Notes: generated from the sequence alone by a model not told the origin. Positions 1 to 6,005 are shown, numbered from the stretch's first letter. The stretch: 8,010 nucleotides of DNA from Coleofasciculus sp. S288 (GCA_020216575.1 JAIUYC010000130.1:1-8010), one strand, 5' to 3'. A program made the numbers and translations.

Positions 1-544
1 TAATCGCAACTCCAGCAATTTCTTCCGGCTTCACGGGAGGCACATTCACATTCAGCAACATCGCCTCAGCTAACGGTTGCTTGGAGAGTCGAGCAATCAA
101 AGCTTTGGCAAATAAGGCTGCCGTTTGAAACTCTCGTGAGGTATAGCTCGCCAGACTTAAGGCAATGCTGGGAATCCCTTCGATTACGCCTTCCATTGCC
201 GCCGAGACAGTGCCGGAGTAAAGAATATCAGTCCCCAGGTTAGAGCCGTGGTTAATGCCAGAAAGAACTAAATCCGGCGAACCGTCAATCAATGCCCCCA
301 GCGCTAACTTCACGCAGTCGGAGGGGGTTCCCGAACAAGACCAAGCCTTGACGGCGGAGTGAAAAATGGTAGTGAGGGCTTCAGCTCGAATTGGGTCGTG
401 GAGCGTCAAACCGTGACCCGTAGCTGAGCGTTCTCGGTCGGGACAAACAACGGTGACATCATGACCCGCTTCGGCAAGCGTGTTGGCAAGCGTGCGAATA
501 CCGAGGGCAAAGATACCGTCATCGTTGCTGATTAGCAGTTTCAT
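1..544 (-). CDS. surE: 5'/3'-nucleotidase SurE, 3' end cut off by the window
   Basis: SurE is a metal-dependent phosphatase that removes phosphate from nucleoside monophosphates. The gene starts at ATG 544-542 and stays open to base 1, giving 181 codons; the family is usually about 220-270 residues, so the C-terminus lies outside. The N-terminus reads [10 protein letters not shown], with the metal-binding pair D8-D9. [10 protein letters not shown] follows with S40, then SGTPSDCV at 71-78 and [11 protein letters not shown] at 94-104 with N98; these match the four known metal ligands (D, D, S, N). The tail holds LLNVNVP, also typical of the family. No good Shine-Dalgarno sequence precedes the start, but the N-terminal motif fixes it. 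The Lrp-type gene ends 68 bp upstream on the same strand, so co-transcription is possible. Family assignment is near certain; the physiological substrate cannot be read from the sequence. Confidence 0.96.
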   Translation of the reverse strand, partial: MKLLISNDDGIFALGIRTLANTLAEAGHDVTVVCPDRERSATGHGLTLHDPIRAEALTTIFHSAVKAWSCSGTPSDCVKLALGALIDGSPDLVLSGINHGSNLGTDILYSGTVSAAMEGVIEGIPSIALSLASYTSREFQTAALFAKALIARLSKQPLAEAMLLNVNVPPVKPEEIAGVAI

Positions 545-612
545 GAATAGGGTAGCGCCAAAGAAGAAGTCGTTGTTCGATTCTATCGTGACGGTTAGAA
601 GGCGATCGGACA

Positions 613-1071
613 CTACAAGCGCCGTAAGCCTTGATAGGACTTTGTTCGCGATAGCACAAGTGAAGTAGAGGTTTGACCGTATCGGCTGAGCTTTCCAATT
701 AGTGCTTCTAAGTGAGACATTGAAGATGCGATCGCCTTAATCACAAATGAGTAGTTCCCAGTCACATGATGACACTCCAGTACCTCAGGCAGATTGTTGA
801 TTAAAGCAATCACCTCAGGATACTGCTGCGGTGTCGTCGTCAGCCCAATTAAAGCCATCAGGGGCAATCCACTTTTCCCCGGGTTAATCTCGACGCGATA
901 CCCCGTAATGATTCCCGCCTCTTCCATTCTCCGCACTCGCTCTGCCACGGCTGGGGGAGAAAGTCCAACCCTGCGCCCCAACTCTGCAAACGAAAGTCGC
1001 GCATCATCCTGTAGAGCCTGTATTAACTGCCATCCCGTATCATCCAACAGTTTCTCAGAATCGAAAGTCAT
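613..1071 (-). CDS. Lrp/AsnC family transcriptional regulator
   Basis: This 152-residue protein has the usual size and plan of the family. An N-terminal helix-turn-helix lies at about residues 8-57 ([20 protein letters not shown], then [20 protein letters not shown]). A C-terminal RAM/ligand-sensing domain spans about 68-148 and ends in the typical TSTSLVL strand. Family members form dimers to octamers or larger and often respond to amino acids. The effector loop reads TGNYSF (104-109), where many relatives have TGxYD-type acidic residues, so the ligand may be unusual or absent. The gene is divergent from a LysE-type exporter, an arrangement in which such regulators often control the exporter and themselves. 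A dyad lies 23 bp upstream of its start. surE follows 68 bp downstream. I cannot name the ortholog, so no symbol is given. Confidence 0.93.
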   Translation of the reverse strand: MTFDSEKLLDDTGWQLIQALQDDARLSFAELGRRVGLSPPAVAERVRRMEEAGIITGYRVEINPGKSGLPLMALIGLTTTPQQYPEVIALINNLPEVLECHHVTGNYSFVIKAIASSMSHLEALIGKLSRYGQTSTSLVLSRTKSYQGLRRL

Positions 1072-1093
1072 TGCCTGATTTTACTTTGCAATC

Positions 1094-1111
1094 TTAGCAA
1101 TTTATCGCTAA
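1094..1111. promoter_or_regulatory. dyad TTAGC-N8-GCTAA, candidate operator of the Lrp-type gene
   Basis: TTAGCAATTTATCGCTAA has perfect 5-bp arms, and two of the four inner positions also pair. It sits 23 bp upstream of the regulator start with an AT-rich centre, which suits autoregulation by an Lrp-type protein. Its function is inferred from position and symmetry only. Confidence 0.35.
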
Positions 1112-1182
1112 ACACTTTTGCTTCGCTATTCAATCTCTAAAAACTTTTCTCTATTGTAATAACACGTAATCTGTTGCTCTCT

Positions 1183-1195
1183 TGAGACGTTCTCA
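1183..1195. promoter_or_regulatory. dyad TGAGA-N3-TCTCA in the divergent spacer
   Basis: The arms are perfect 5-bp inverted repeats around CGT. The same arms recur at 1285-1299 with a 5-bp spacer, and a lone TGAGA lies at 1220-1224. Recurrence of one half-site in a single regulator/exporter spacer is why it is listed as a candidate operator. Confidence 0.3.
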
Positions 1196-1284
1196 CGACT
1201 GAAACTGAGGGATTCAAGTTGAGAGAACTGGGAATTAGCAATTGTTTTTTCAGGCAATCTCTCCTAATGCCTAACGTTAATACC

Positions 1285-1299
1285 TGAGATTTATTCTCA
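1285..1299. promoter_or_regulatory. dyad TGAGA-N5-TCTCA, candidate Lrp-type operator
   Basis: TGAGATTTATTCTCA is a 15-bp dyad with an AT-only centre. Its length and AT-rich middle resemble the general form of Lrp/AsnC sites, although it does not match the E. coli Lrp consensus closely. It ends 70 bp before the preferred ATG of the exporter gene, where a bound protein could affect transcription or the leader. Confidence 0.35.
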
Positions 1300-1369
1300 A
1301 GTGAAGCTCCATGCCTCCAAGGAACAACAAAACTCTCTCTTCCCTACATCTAGACTCCATTTTCCAGAC

Positions 1370-1975
1370 ATGGACATTAATTTTTTTCTCAAAGGCTTGA
1401 TTATTGGCTTCTCTATTGCTGCCCCAGTCGGACCCATTGGAGTATTGTGCATCCGCCGTACACTTGATCGCGGACTTACATCCGGCTTAGTTTCGGGTTT
1501 AGGCGCCGCAACGGCTGATGCTATTTATGGATGTATTGCCGGATTGGGACTGACGTTTGTATCGAACCTCCTAATCCGCCAACAGCTATGGCTGCACCTG
1601 ATTGGAGGAACTTTCTTGTGCTATTTGGGCATCAAAACCTTCGTGAGTCCCCCCGCCCAACAAGCCGCTCAGTCCCGAGGAAAAAGCCTCGTTAGTGCTT
1701 ACGCTTCGACATTTTTCTTAACGCTGACAAACCCCATGACGATACTCTCTTTCACCGCTATCTTTGCTGGGTTGGGTATCGCCAGCACTCGTGGAAATTA
1801 CGTCTCAGCCATGATTTTAGTAATGGGAGTTTTCAGTGGCTCTACCTTTTGGTGGATGCTGCTCGCTGGCGGGATTGGTCTATTTCGGAGGAAGTTTACC
1901 CTCTCACAGTTACAGTGGATCAATAGAATTTCTGGCGTTATGATTACGATATTTGGATTATTCGCCCTCGTTTGA
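1370..1975 (+). CDS. LysE/RhtB-type amino-acid exporter
   Basis: This is an inner-membrane translocator of the LysE superfamily, whose members export lysine, arginine, threonine, homoserine lactone or related compounds. From ATG 1370 it has 201 residues, the normal size. It starts MDINFFLKGLIIGF and runs into the family signature AAPVGPIGV at 17-25. About six hydrophobic segments are visible (near 5-25, 40-62, 73-92, 108-135, 143-170, 182-201), and the second half has the typical TLTNP at 118-122. A GTG at 1301 would add 23 polar residues (KLHASKEQQN...) not usual for the family, so I prefer ATG 1370, although neither start has a strong Shine-Dalgarno. It is divergent from the Lrp-type regulator and 53 bp upstream of argB. 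Arginine or lysine export is an inference from context; the substrate cannot be read from the sequence. Confidence 0.9.
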   Translation: MDINFFLKGLIIGFSIAAPVGPIGVLCIRRTLDRGLTSGLVSGLGAATADAIYGCIAGLGLTFVSNLLIRQQLWLHLIGGTFLCYLGIKTFVSPPAQQAAQSRGKSLVSAYASTFFLTLTNPMTILSFTAIFAGLGIASTRGNYVSAMILVMGVFSGSTFWWMLLAGGIGLFRRKFTLSQLQWINRISGVMITIFGLFALV

Positions 1976-2028
1976 AAAAAATAATTTAAACTGCTTGGCA
2001 CAACTCATTTCGTGTTAGATAGCTGGTC

Positions 2029-2928
2029 ATGGTTACAATTAACGATAGCGATTACATCAGGAAAGCAGAAGCAACTCGCGTGCGTGTGCTGAGCGAAGCG
2101 TTACCCTATATCCAACAATTCGCCGGTCGGACAGTTGTCGTCAAATACGGCGGTGCTGCGATGAAAGACAGCACTCTCAAAGACCAAGTCATTCGAGATA
2201 TCGTCTTTTTAGCCTGTGTGGGCTTGCGGCCTGTAGTCGTTCATGGCGGTGGGCCAGAGATTAACAGTTGGCTGGCACGACTGGGCATTGAGCCACAGTT
2301 TAAAAATGGTCTGCGCGTGACTGATGAAGCCACAATGGATGTAGTGGAGATGGTGTTAGTCGGTCGAGTGAATAAGGAACTGGTTTCCCTGATTAACCGC
2401 TCCGGTGGCAAGGCTGTGGGACTTTGCGGCAAAGATGGTAATTTGATCAAAGCCCGTCCCGAAGGTCTAGAGGGGATTGGCTTTGTTGGGGAAGTGAACA
2501 GCGTCGATATCAAGCTAATCGATACTCTAGCCAGTAGCGGTTACATTCCAGTGATATCTAGCGTCGCCGCAGACGAAACGGGACAAGCCTACAACATAAA
2601 CGCTGACACCGTTGCTGGTGAACTGGCGGCAGCGTTAGGGGCGGAAAAGTTGATTTTACTAACCGATACGGCTGGTATTTTGAGAAATCCAAAAGATGCG
2701 TCTACCCTGCTTCCCAAGGTGGATATTCAACAAGCGCGACAATTGATTTCCGATGGGATTGTTGCTGGTGGGATGATTCCCAAGGTAAACTGTTGCGTGC
2801 GATCGCTCGCTCAAGGCGTTCGAGCAGCCCACATTATTGACGGTCGAATTCCCCACGCACTGCTTTTGGAAATCTTCACTGATGAGGGCATTGGATCGAT
2901 GCTCGTGGCATCAGAATATATGGCTTAG
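2029..2928 (+). CDS. argB: acetylglutamate kinase
   Basis: ArgB phosphorylates N-acetyl-L-glutamate with ATP, the second and usually controlled step of arginine synthesis. The 299-residue protein shows the amino-acid-kinase signatures in order: VVVKYGG at 36-42 with K39, [10 protein letters not shown] at 70-79, GLRVTD at 94-99, NINADT at 189-194 with D193, LLTDTAGI at 210-217, and GGMIPK at 247-252 with K252. K39, D193 and K252 match the catalytic lysines and aspartate of the family. The extra N-terminal helix before the core (about 1-30) is the feature of hexameric, arginine-inhibited enzymes, which in cyanobacteria are also bound and relieved by the PII protein. ATG 2029 fits the family start, though no strong Shine-Dalgarno is visible. 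It lies 53 bp after the exporter gene, and its stop overlaps the convergent next gene by 4 bp. Confidence 0.98.
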   Translation: MVTINDSDYIRKAEATRVRVLSEALPYIQQFAGRTVVVKYGGAAMKDSTLKDQVIRDIVFLACVGLRPVVVHGGGPEINSWLARLGIEPQFKNGLRVTDEATMDVVEMVLVGRVNKELVSLINRSGGKAVGLCGKDGNLIKARPEGLEGIGFVGEVNSVDIKLIDTLASSGYIPVISSVAADETGQAYNINADTVAGELAAALGAEKLILLTDTAGILRNPKDASTLLPKVDIQQARQLISDGIVAGGMIPKVNCCVRSLAQGVRAAHIIDGRIPHALLLEIFTDEGIGSMLVASEYMA

Positions 2929-3380
2929 TAGCCCGGAATTCTGATAATTCTAGGCGAATTGTAGATCACGCCAGAGTGTCTGATTGTCCTTCTGGTAGGC
3001 CGGGATGGATTGATAATCACTGGGTCTACCAGCACCGAATCAGAAATCGTTGAATTAATGATTGTCGGATTAATTAGGGTCGAATTGCGAATCACTCCTC
3101 TTTGCAGCCTACGGGCTGGGTTGTAAATCGAGTGGTTATAGGGCGAATGGGAATAAGGTGAACTAGTGCCAGGAAACACCGGCACAGGACTCGGAATTGG
3201 ACTGCCGTAAATATGGGTAGTAGGTTGTGGTGATGACTGAATGACCACAGGGATTGCTTCTGCTGGCATTGCGATTGATGCCAATAGGGTAGCGCCCAAC
3301 GTCAACGGGGCTAGAGCCTTAGTCAACTTGAACCCCTTCAACCCAGGGTGTTGAGATGGGGATGAAGATGAATTAGACAT
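2925..3380 (-). CDS. secreted pentad-repeat protein of unknown function
   Basis: I do not recognise a named family. The 151-residue product has a Ser-rich N-terminus, a Lys-containing region and a hydrophobic stretch (about 22-38, [15 protein letters not shown]) ending in PAEA, a good signal-peptidase site at residue 42. The mature part is Pro/Ser/Tyr-rich. Residues 74-88 read as three pentads ([15 protein letters not shown]). Residues 99-128 read as six in register: [30 protein letters not shown]. Asn/Asp at position 1 and an aliphatic residue at position 4 suggest short beta turns stacked as a solenoid, though this is not the canonical A(D/N)LxX repeat. A GAGG Shine-Dalgarno lies 7 bp before ATG 3380-3378. 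The protein is basic and probably exported to the periplasm or outside. Cyanobacteria carry many uncharacterised proteins of this general look. Confidence 0.8.
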   Translation of the reverse strand: MSNSSSSPSQHPGLKGFKLTKALAPLTLGATLLASIAMPAEAIPVVIQSSPQPTTHIYGSPIPSPVPVFPGTSSPYSHSPYNHSIYNPARRLQRGVIRNSTLINPTIINSTISDSVLVDPVIINPSRPTRRTIRHSGVIYNSPRIIRIPGY

Positions 3381-3410
3381 AGTTTTACCTCGGCGAATAC
3401 AGGGAACTGA

Positions 3411-3588
3411 TATATGGCGATTCTCACTTGAGGGGGATACACCTTAGGAGTTAGGAGCGCACAACACAGATTTTTTTTGACGCGGATACACGGATAGAAC
3501 ATTCTCCAACTCAGGAGTACATCCGTGCTGTGTAGTCAGGAATCAGGAGATAGAGGGCTGTGCTCAAATCATCAGAGAACCGCTATAA
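3411..3588. repeat. decayed MITE-like element with 7-bp flanking direct repeats
   Basis: The left end (TATATGGCGATTCTCA, 3411-3426) and the right end (GAGAACCGCTATAA, 3575-3588) are imperfect inverted repeats: ATGGCGATTCTC against ATAGCGGTTCTC, 10 of 12. The ends are flanked exactly by GAACTGA at 3404-3410 and 3589-3595, which looks like a target-site duplication. GAGAACCGCTATA also matches, inverted and without mismatch, 5191-5203 of the element at 5179-5322. Inside are two TTAGGAG heptamers (3444-3457). It has no coding capacity, so movement would have needed a transposase from elsewhere. Confidence 0.5.
3444..3457. repeat. two tandem heptamers TTAGGAG
   Basis: TTAGGAG occurs twice without a gap inside the element at 3411-3588. 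It is a minimal short tandemly repeated repetitive sequence of the kind known from filamentous cyanobacteria, in a place comparable to the heptamer block of the 5179-5322 element. Confidence 0.5.
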
Positions 3589-3862
3589 GAACTGAATGGC
3601 TGGCTGAGAATTCGGTTCCGCAACAAGGAAGTAGAGTTTTAGAAGGCAGGCAACTTCTCTAAAAACGAACACCTGATATCCAACAAGGGATTTGCACCTC
3701 TTTTAAGATACAGCGAGGGATACAGGTAGCACTTCACCCAATGGAATTACCTGGCTTGATGATTAAACTTCTGCCTTTTTACCTGTGTAAACGTTTCACC
3801 TTCACCTTTAACTCGAAGGCTAGAGTCCGCTACAAAAATTATGATACGTTGTTCTCTCTGGA

Positions 3863-3902
3863 GCGTCCCCGTGTCTCCGCATCCCCACGTCCCCGCGTCT
3901 TC
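3863..3902. repeat. five tandem degenerate octamers, consensus GCGTCCCC
   Basis: Five contiguous 8-bp units are visible: GCGTCCCC, GTGTCTCC, GCATCCCC, ACGTCCCC and GCGTCTTC, each with 0-2 differences from the consensus. The block lies 31 bp beyond the stop codon of the methyltransferase gene (3933-3935). C-rich repeats of this type are scattered in many cyanobacterial spacers; no function is evident. Confidence 0.7.
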
Positions 3903-3932
3903 CTCTCGTATCAAACTTGTTGGGGTAAACTA

Positions 3933-4988
3933 CTAGGTAGTGGCAACCTTACAAATCACCATGATATTGGATAAGTATTTGTCAGTACTGTAGTGGACGA
4001 GCTGTAGCCCAGCTCGTTCTATTTCTTGCAAAATTTCAGGTATTTCATACTTATGCTGTCTCCAAATAGTAATTTCTTCACCTTCAAAGATTTCCATAGT
4101 CTTATCTAATCCCATAAAACAGAAATTTATCGTGTAATTATGACGGATTTTCATAGTGGCAACTATACTATCTGTTTTTTCATCATACTTTCTCACAAGT
4201 TCACAATCTTCCCCTCTAATGCCAATATTTTTTTTAATCCATGCATATACTTGGTCTACATGATACTTGAAGCCACCTCTCACTGTTCCATCCCATTCAG
4301 AGTTAGAACCAATTTCGTTAGTGAACACCAGTAAATCATTCTTACCCATGCTATTTCTGAAGTTTTTGAGTACTCCAGTTCTATCGTGATGATTGCCCAT
4401 TGTTACACCTAAGTGTAAAATTATTTTTGCTGTACTATCAGTTTCAAGATTAGTCAGGTTTCCTGACAATTTTTCAAATAAAGAATGATTTTCTATATCA
4501 ATCCTGCAACTGATAAAATCGATTTTTGGAAACCACTTTGTAAAATTTTGCTTAGATAATTTAAGTAATTCTTCACTAATATCTAGGGCAATATATTTAT
4601 TAACCCTATCTAACTCATTAAGCCTACCAATAAATTCTTTGACAGGATATGAATTTCCTGCACCAACATCTACAATATTAACTTTTTCACTGCTTTTCAG
4701 ATTGCCATTGTTGAAATTCTCCCTTAAAAGGTCAATTTCCGGGTTTGATATCCGATACCATCTAGGAATAATATATTTTAGATAAAAACTATCCCAAGTT
4801 TTTGCGCCTGTACCTTTGTAAGAATACTTTAAAGGGATTTCTCGTCTGACTTCTAATGCATGAATTATTGATAAAACTTCTTCATCAGAAAAAATAGAGT
4901 AGAACTCAGAACTTGGCTTTGCTGTACGAGGGACAGGAGTTGAGATTAAAGAGGAAAGTTTAGAATTGCCATTGAAATTTTTAGCCAT
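3933..4988 (-). CDS. SAM-dependent methyltransferase, EgtD/EasF-like (Methyltransf_33)
   Basis: This 351-residue protein resembles the class that includes the histidine N-alpha-methyltransferase EgtD (ergothioneine synthesis) and fungal EasF-type N-methyltransferases. The N-terminal part has IPLKYSYKGTGAKTWDSF (51-68), like the KY.Y...G...F entry motif of that class. The SAM fold shows VDVGAGNSYPVKE (106-118), ALDIS (134-138) and LHLGVTMGNH (191-200), the last like EgtD's LG.T.GN. The C-terminal substrate lobe carries EGEEI (302-306) and a KY at 313-314, also class features. Residue LVFTNEIGS (220-228) has Asn where EgtD-type proteins usually have Asp. No egtB-like sulfoxide synthase is adjacent, so the substrate is unknown. 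The gene is strikingly AT-rich (about 25-30% G+C at 4501-4620 by hand count, against 60% at 2221-2280 in argB) and has no HIP1 site, which points to acquisition. The start at 4988 has only a weak AAGAAC-type ribosome site. Confidence 0.85.
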   Translation of the reverse strand: MAKNFNGNSKLSSLISTPVPRTAKPSSEFYSIFSDEEVLSIIHALEVRREIPLKYSYKGTGAKTWDSFYLKYIIPRWYRISNPEIDLLRENFNNGNLKSSEKVNIVDVGAGNSYPVKEFIGRLNELDRVNKYIALDISEELLKLSKQNFTKWFPKIDFISCRIDIENHSLFEKLSGNLTNLETDSTAKIILHLGVTMGNHHDRTGVLKNFRNSMGKNDLLVFTNEIGSNSEWDGTVRGGFKYHVDQVYAWIKKNIGIRGEDCELVRKYDEKTDSIVATMKIRHNYTINFCFMGLDKTMEIFEGEEITIWRQHKYEIPEILQEIERAGLQLVHYSTDKYLSNIMVICKVATT

Positions 4989-5038
4989 TGTTCTTGTTCT
5001 TTAGTTTTCTTCTGTATTTAACGGTTATCAAACAAATG

Positions 5039-5061
5039 GATTGACAAAATGCTCGTCAATC
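5039..5061. promoter_or_regulatory. dyad GATTGAC-N9-GTCAATC upstream of the methyltransferase
   Basis: Perfect 7-bp arms are separated by 9 bp, 50 bp upstream of the methyltransferase start. The centre-to-centre distance of the arms is 16 bp, about one and a half helical turns. No T-run follows on either strand, so an operator is likelier than a terminator. The binding protein is unknown. Confidence 0.35.
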
Positions 5062-5178
5062 AGGTACTTTCCCATGCCCCTGTCCCAAGAGTAGGAGTTT
5101 CCACCACCAGTACGAGAACTGACTCTATCCCACATTCCCTACTCTCAACTCAAGACTTACCCACAGACGGCACAAAGG

Positions 5179-5322
5179 GTAGGGACACGATATAGCGGTT
5201 CTCAATGTAGTGAGGCACAGAGTTGCTAGTTTTAGGGCATAGGTCATAGGGCATAGAGCATAGTAAATGCAATAAGGGTGTACCTCACCCCTCCCTTGAA
5301 ACGCTATATATCGTGTCCCTAC
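5179..5322. mobile_element. MITE-like element with about 19-bp terminal inverted repeats
   Basis: The left end GTAGGGACACGATATAGCG (5179-5197) is matched by the right end CGCTATATATCGTGTCCCTAC (5302-5322) in inverted orientation, with one extra TA. Similarity continues inwards: TGAGGCAC at 5211-5218 pairs with GTACCTCA at 5280-5287 at seven of eight positions. If the element is taken as GGGACACG...CGTGTCCC, it is flanked by TA on both sides, as for IS630/Tc1-mariner-type insertions. It is about 144 bp with no coding capacity. The middle is a heptamer tandem repeat. Confidence 0.7.
5234..5268. repeat. heptamer tandem repeat, consensus AGGGCAT
   Basis: Units are AGGGCAT, AGGTCAT, AGGGCAT, AGAGCAT and a decayed AGTAAAT. 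This is a typical cyanobacterial short tandemly repeated repetitive sequence, nested inside the inverted-repeat element at 5179-5322. Confidence 0.8.
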
Positions 5323-5431
5323 TAGTGGTAGTTTACAATACTTAAAGAACGCAAATAAATCTCCCCCTTCTATTCATAGAGATATGGCACGATGAAAACA
5401 GTTCGACCTGATCTACCGAGATAGTTGAAGC

Positions 5432-5959
5432 GTGAGTTCAGACAATAAAGAAAAATTCCGAATTGAGTACCAGGCAGGAAAAGCAGCGTTTGAGCGGGGT
5501 GAGTATCGCGCCTCTGTGAAACATTTGGAAGCTGCTAGTGCGTTGATGAATCGAACGTCTCGCTTGGGGGGAGAGGCGCAAATTTGGTTAGTGACGGCTT
5601 ATGAGGCTGCTGGACAAACCGCAGATGCGATCGCTCTTTGCGAGAAGTTAAGCCGCCATCCTGACCCGGAAACCCAAAAACAGGGCAAACGCCTGCTCTA
5701 TATTCTCAAAGCTCCTCAGTTGAAGAGACCGGCTGAATGGATGACGCAAATTCCTGACATGGGCGCGATCGCAGAAAGTGACCCCAAGGACCGTCGCGGT
5801 AGTGTGAAGGTCGCTACTAGCAATCGCAAGACGAAGGAACAACTTGAACTAGAACCCATCGACCTCAGCCAAGTCAACACCAAAGATAATCGATTTATTT
5901 GGGTTGCTCTGATTGTGATCAGTTTGACTGTAGCTGGGTTAATTTGGTTGGGTGTCTAA
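5432..5959 (+). CDS. TPR-repeat protein with C-terminal membrane anchor
   Basis: The 175-residue product has two tetratricopeptide-like helical pairs (about 10-43, FRIEYQAGKAAFERGEYRASVKHL-type, and 47-80, with AYEAAGQTADAIALCEKL), a linker with LKRP at 97-100, a charged stretch, and one C-terminal hydrophobic segment (about 155-173). The N-terminal domain is therefore probably cytoplasmic and tail-anchored. TPRs usually hold partner proteins; no enzyme motif is visible. It begins with GTG 5432, since no ATG precedes it in a sensible position and the first TPR starts about ten codons in; the ribosome site is weak. The DUF3153 lipoprotein gene starts 60 bp downstream on the same strand, a pairing I recognise from cyanobacteria, so the two probably form an operon and may act together in the envelope. 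Two HIP1 sites lie inside, consistent with a native gene. Confidence 0.85.
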   Translation: MSSDNKEKFRIEYQAGKAAFERGEYRASVKHLEAASALMNRTSRLGGEAQIWLVTAYEAAGQTADAIALCEKLSRHPDPETQKQGKRLLYILKAPQLKRPAEWMTQIPDMGAIAESDPKDRRGSVKVATSNRKTKEQLELEPIDLSQVNTKDNRFIWVALIVISLTVAGLIWLGV

Positions 5960-6005
5960 GACACTGTAGGGGTGATTCTTTTGTTCGCCCTATCACGAAT
6001 AGAAG

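Larger units (their letters stand above)
1072..1369. other. divergent intergenic region between the Lrp-type regulator and the LysE-type gene
   Basis: This 298-bp spacer must carry the promoters of both divergent genes. It holds an 18-bp dyad close to the regulator start and two dyads sharing TGAGA/TCTCA arms, which are listed separately. A 9-bp word ATTGCCTGA at 1070-1078 recurs inverted at 1250-1258. I could not place a convincing -35/-10 pair for either gene. Confidence 0.7.
3381..3932. other. 552-bp non-coding region with repeats
   Basis: No credible gene is present; the short open frame at 3741-3974 has no family features and runs into the neighbouring gene. The region holds an inverted-repeat element (3411-3588), a small imperfect stem (TTTTAGAAG at 3637-3645 against CTTCT at 3654-3658 and AAAA at 3661-3664), and the octamer repeat at 3863-3902. 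It must also contain the promoter of the 3380 gene, which I cannot place. Confidence 0.7.
4989..5431. other. 443-bp divergent non-coding region
   Basis: It separates the methyltransferase from the TPR gene and must hold both promoters, which I cannot place. It contains the dyad at 5039-5061 and the MITE-like element at 5179-5322. The rest (5062-5178, 5323-5431) shows nothing I can name. Confidence 0.7.

Noticed and set aside
1156..1169. NtcA-like GTA-N8-TAA in the divergent spacer.
   Set aside because: The consensus is GTA-N8-TAC; the last base is wrong and no suitable -10 box follows at the usual distance.
1070..1258. Inverted 9-bp word ATTGCCTGA at 1070-1078 and 1250-1258.
   Set aside because: It overlaps the regulator start codon and the arms are 171 bp apart. 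I see no support beyond the short match.
1301..1369. GTG 1301 as the start of the exporter gene.
   Set aside because: It would add 23 polar residues before the first membrane segment. LysE-type proteins normally begin just before it, as with ATG 1370.
546..3296. Exact 14-bp direct repeat AATAGGGTAGCGCC at 546-559 and 3283-3296.
   Set aside because: One copy is near the surE start and one is inside the signal-peptide coding region of another gene. A chance 14-mer match in 8 kb is not very unlikely, and no similarity extends beyond it.
3637..3664. Possible rho-independent terminator around TTTTAGAAG/CTTCTCTAAAA.
   Set aside because: The stem is short and bulged, and there is no T-run after it on either strand.
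3741..3974. Open frame of 77 codons in the spacer and methyltransferase end.
   Set aside because: It has no recognisable motifs, crosses the octamer repeat and overlaps the end of a well-supported gene.
5392..5424. Ten-residue frame MKTVRPDLPR ending 7 bp before the TPR gene start, considered as a leader peptide.
   Set aside because: There is no ribosome site, no codon pattern typical of attenuation and no hairpin pair after it.
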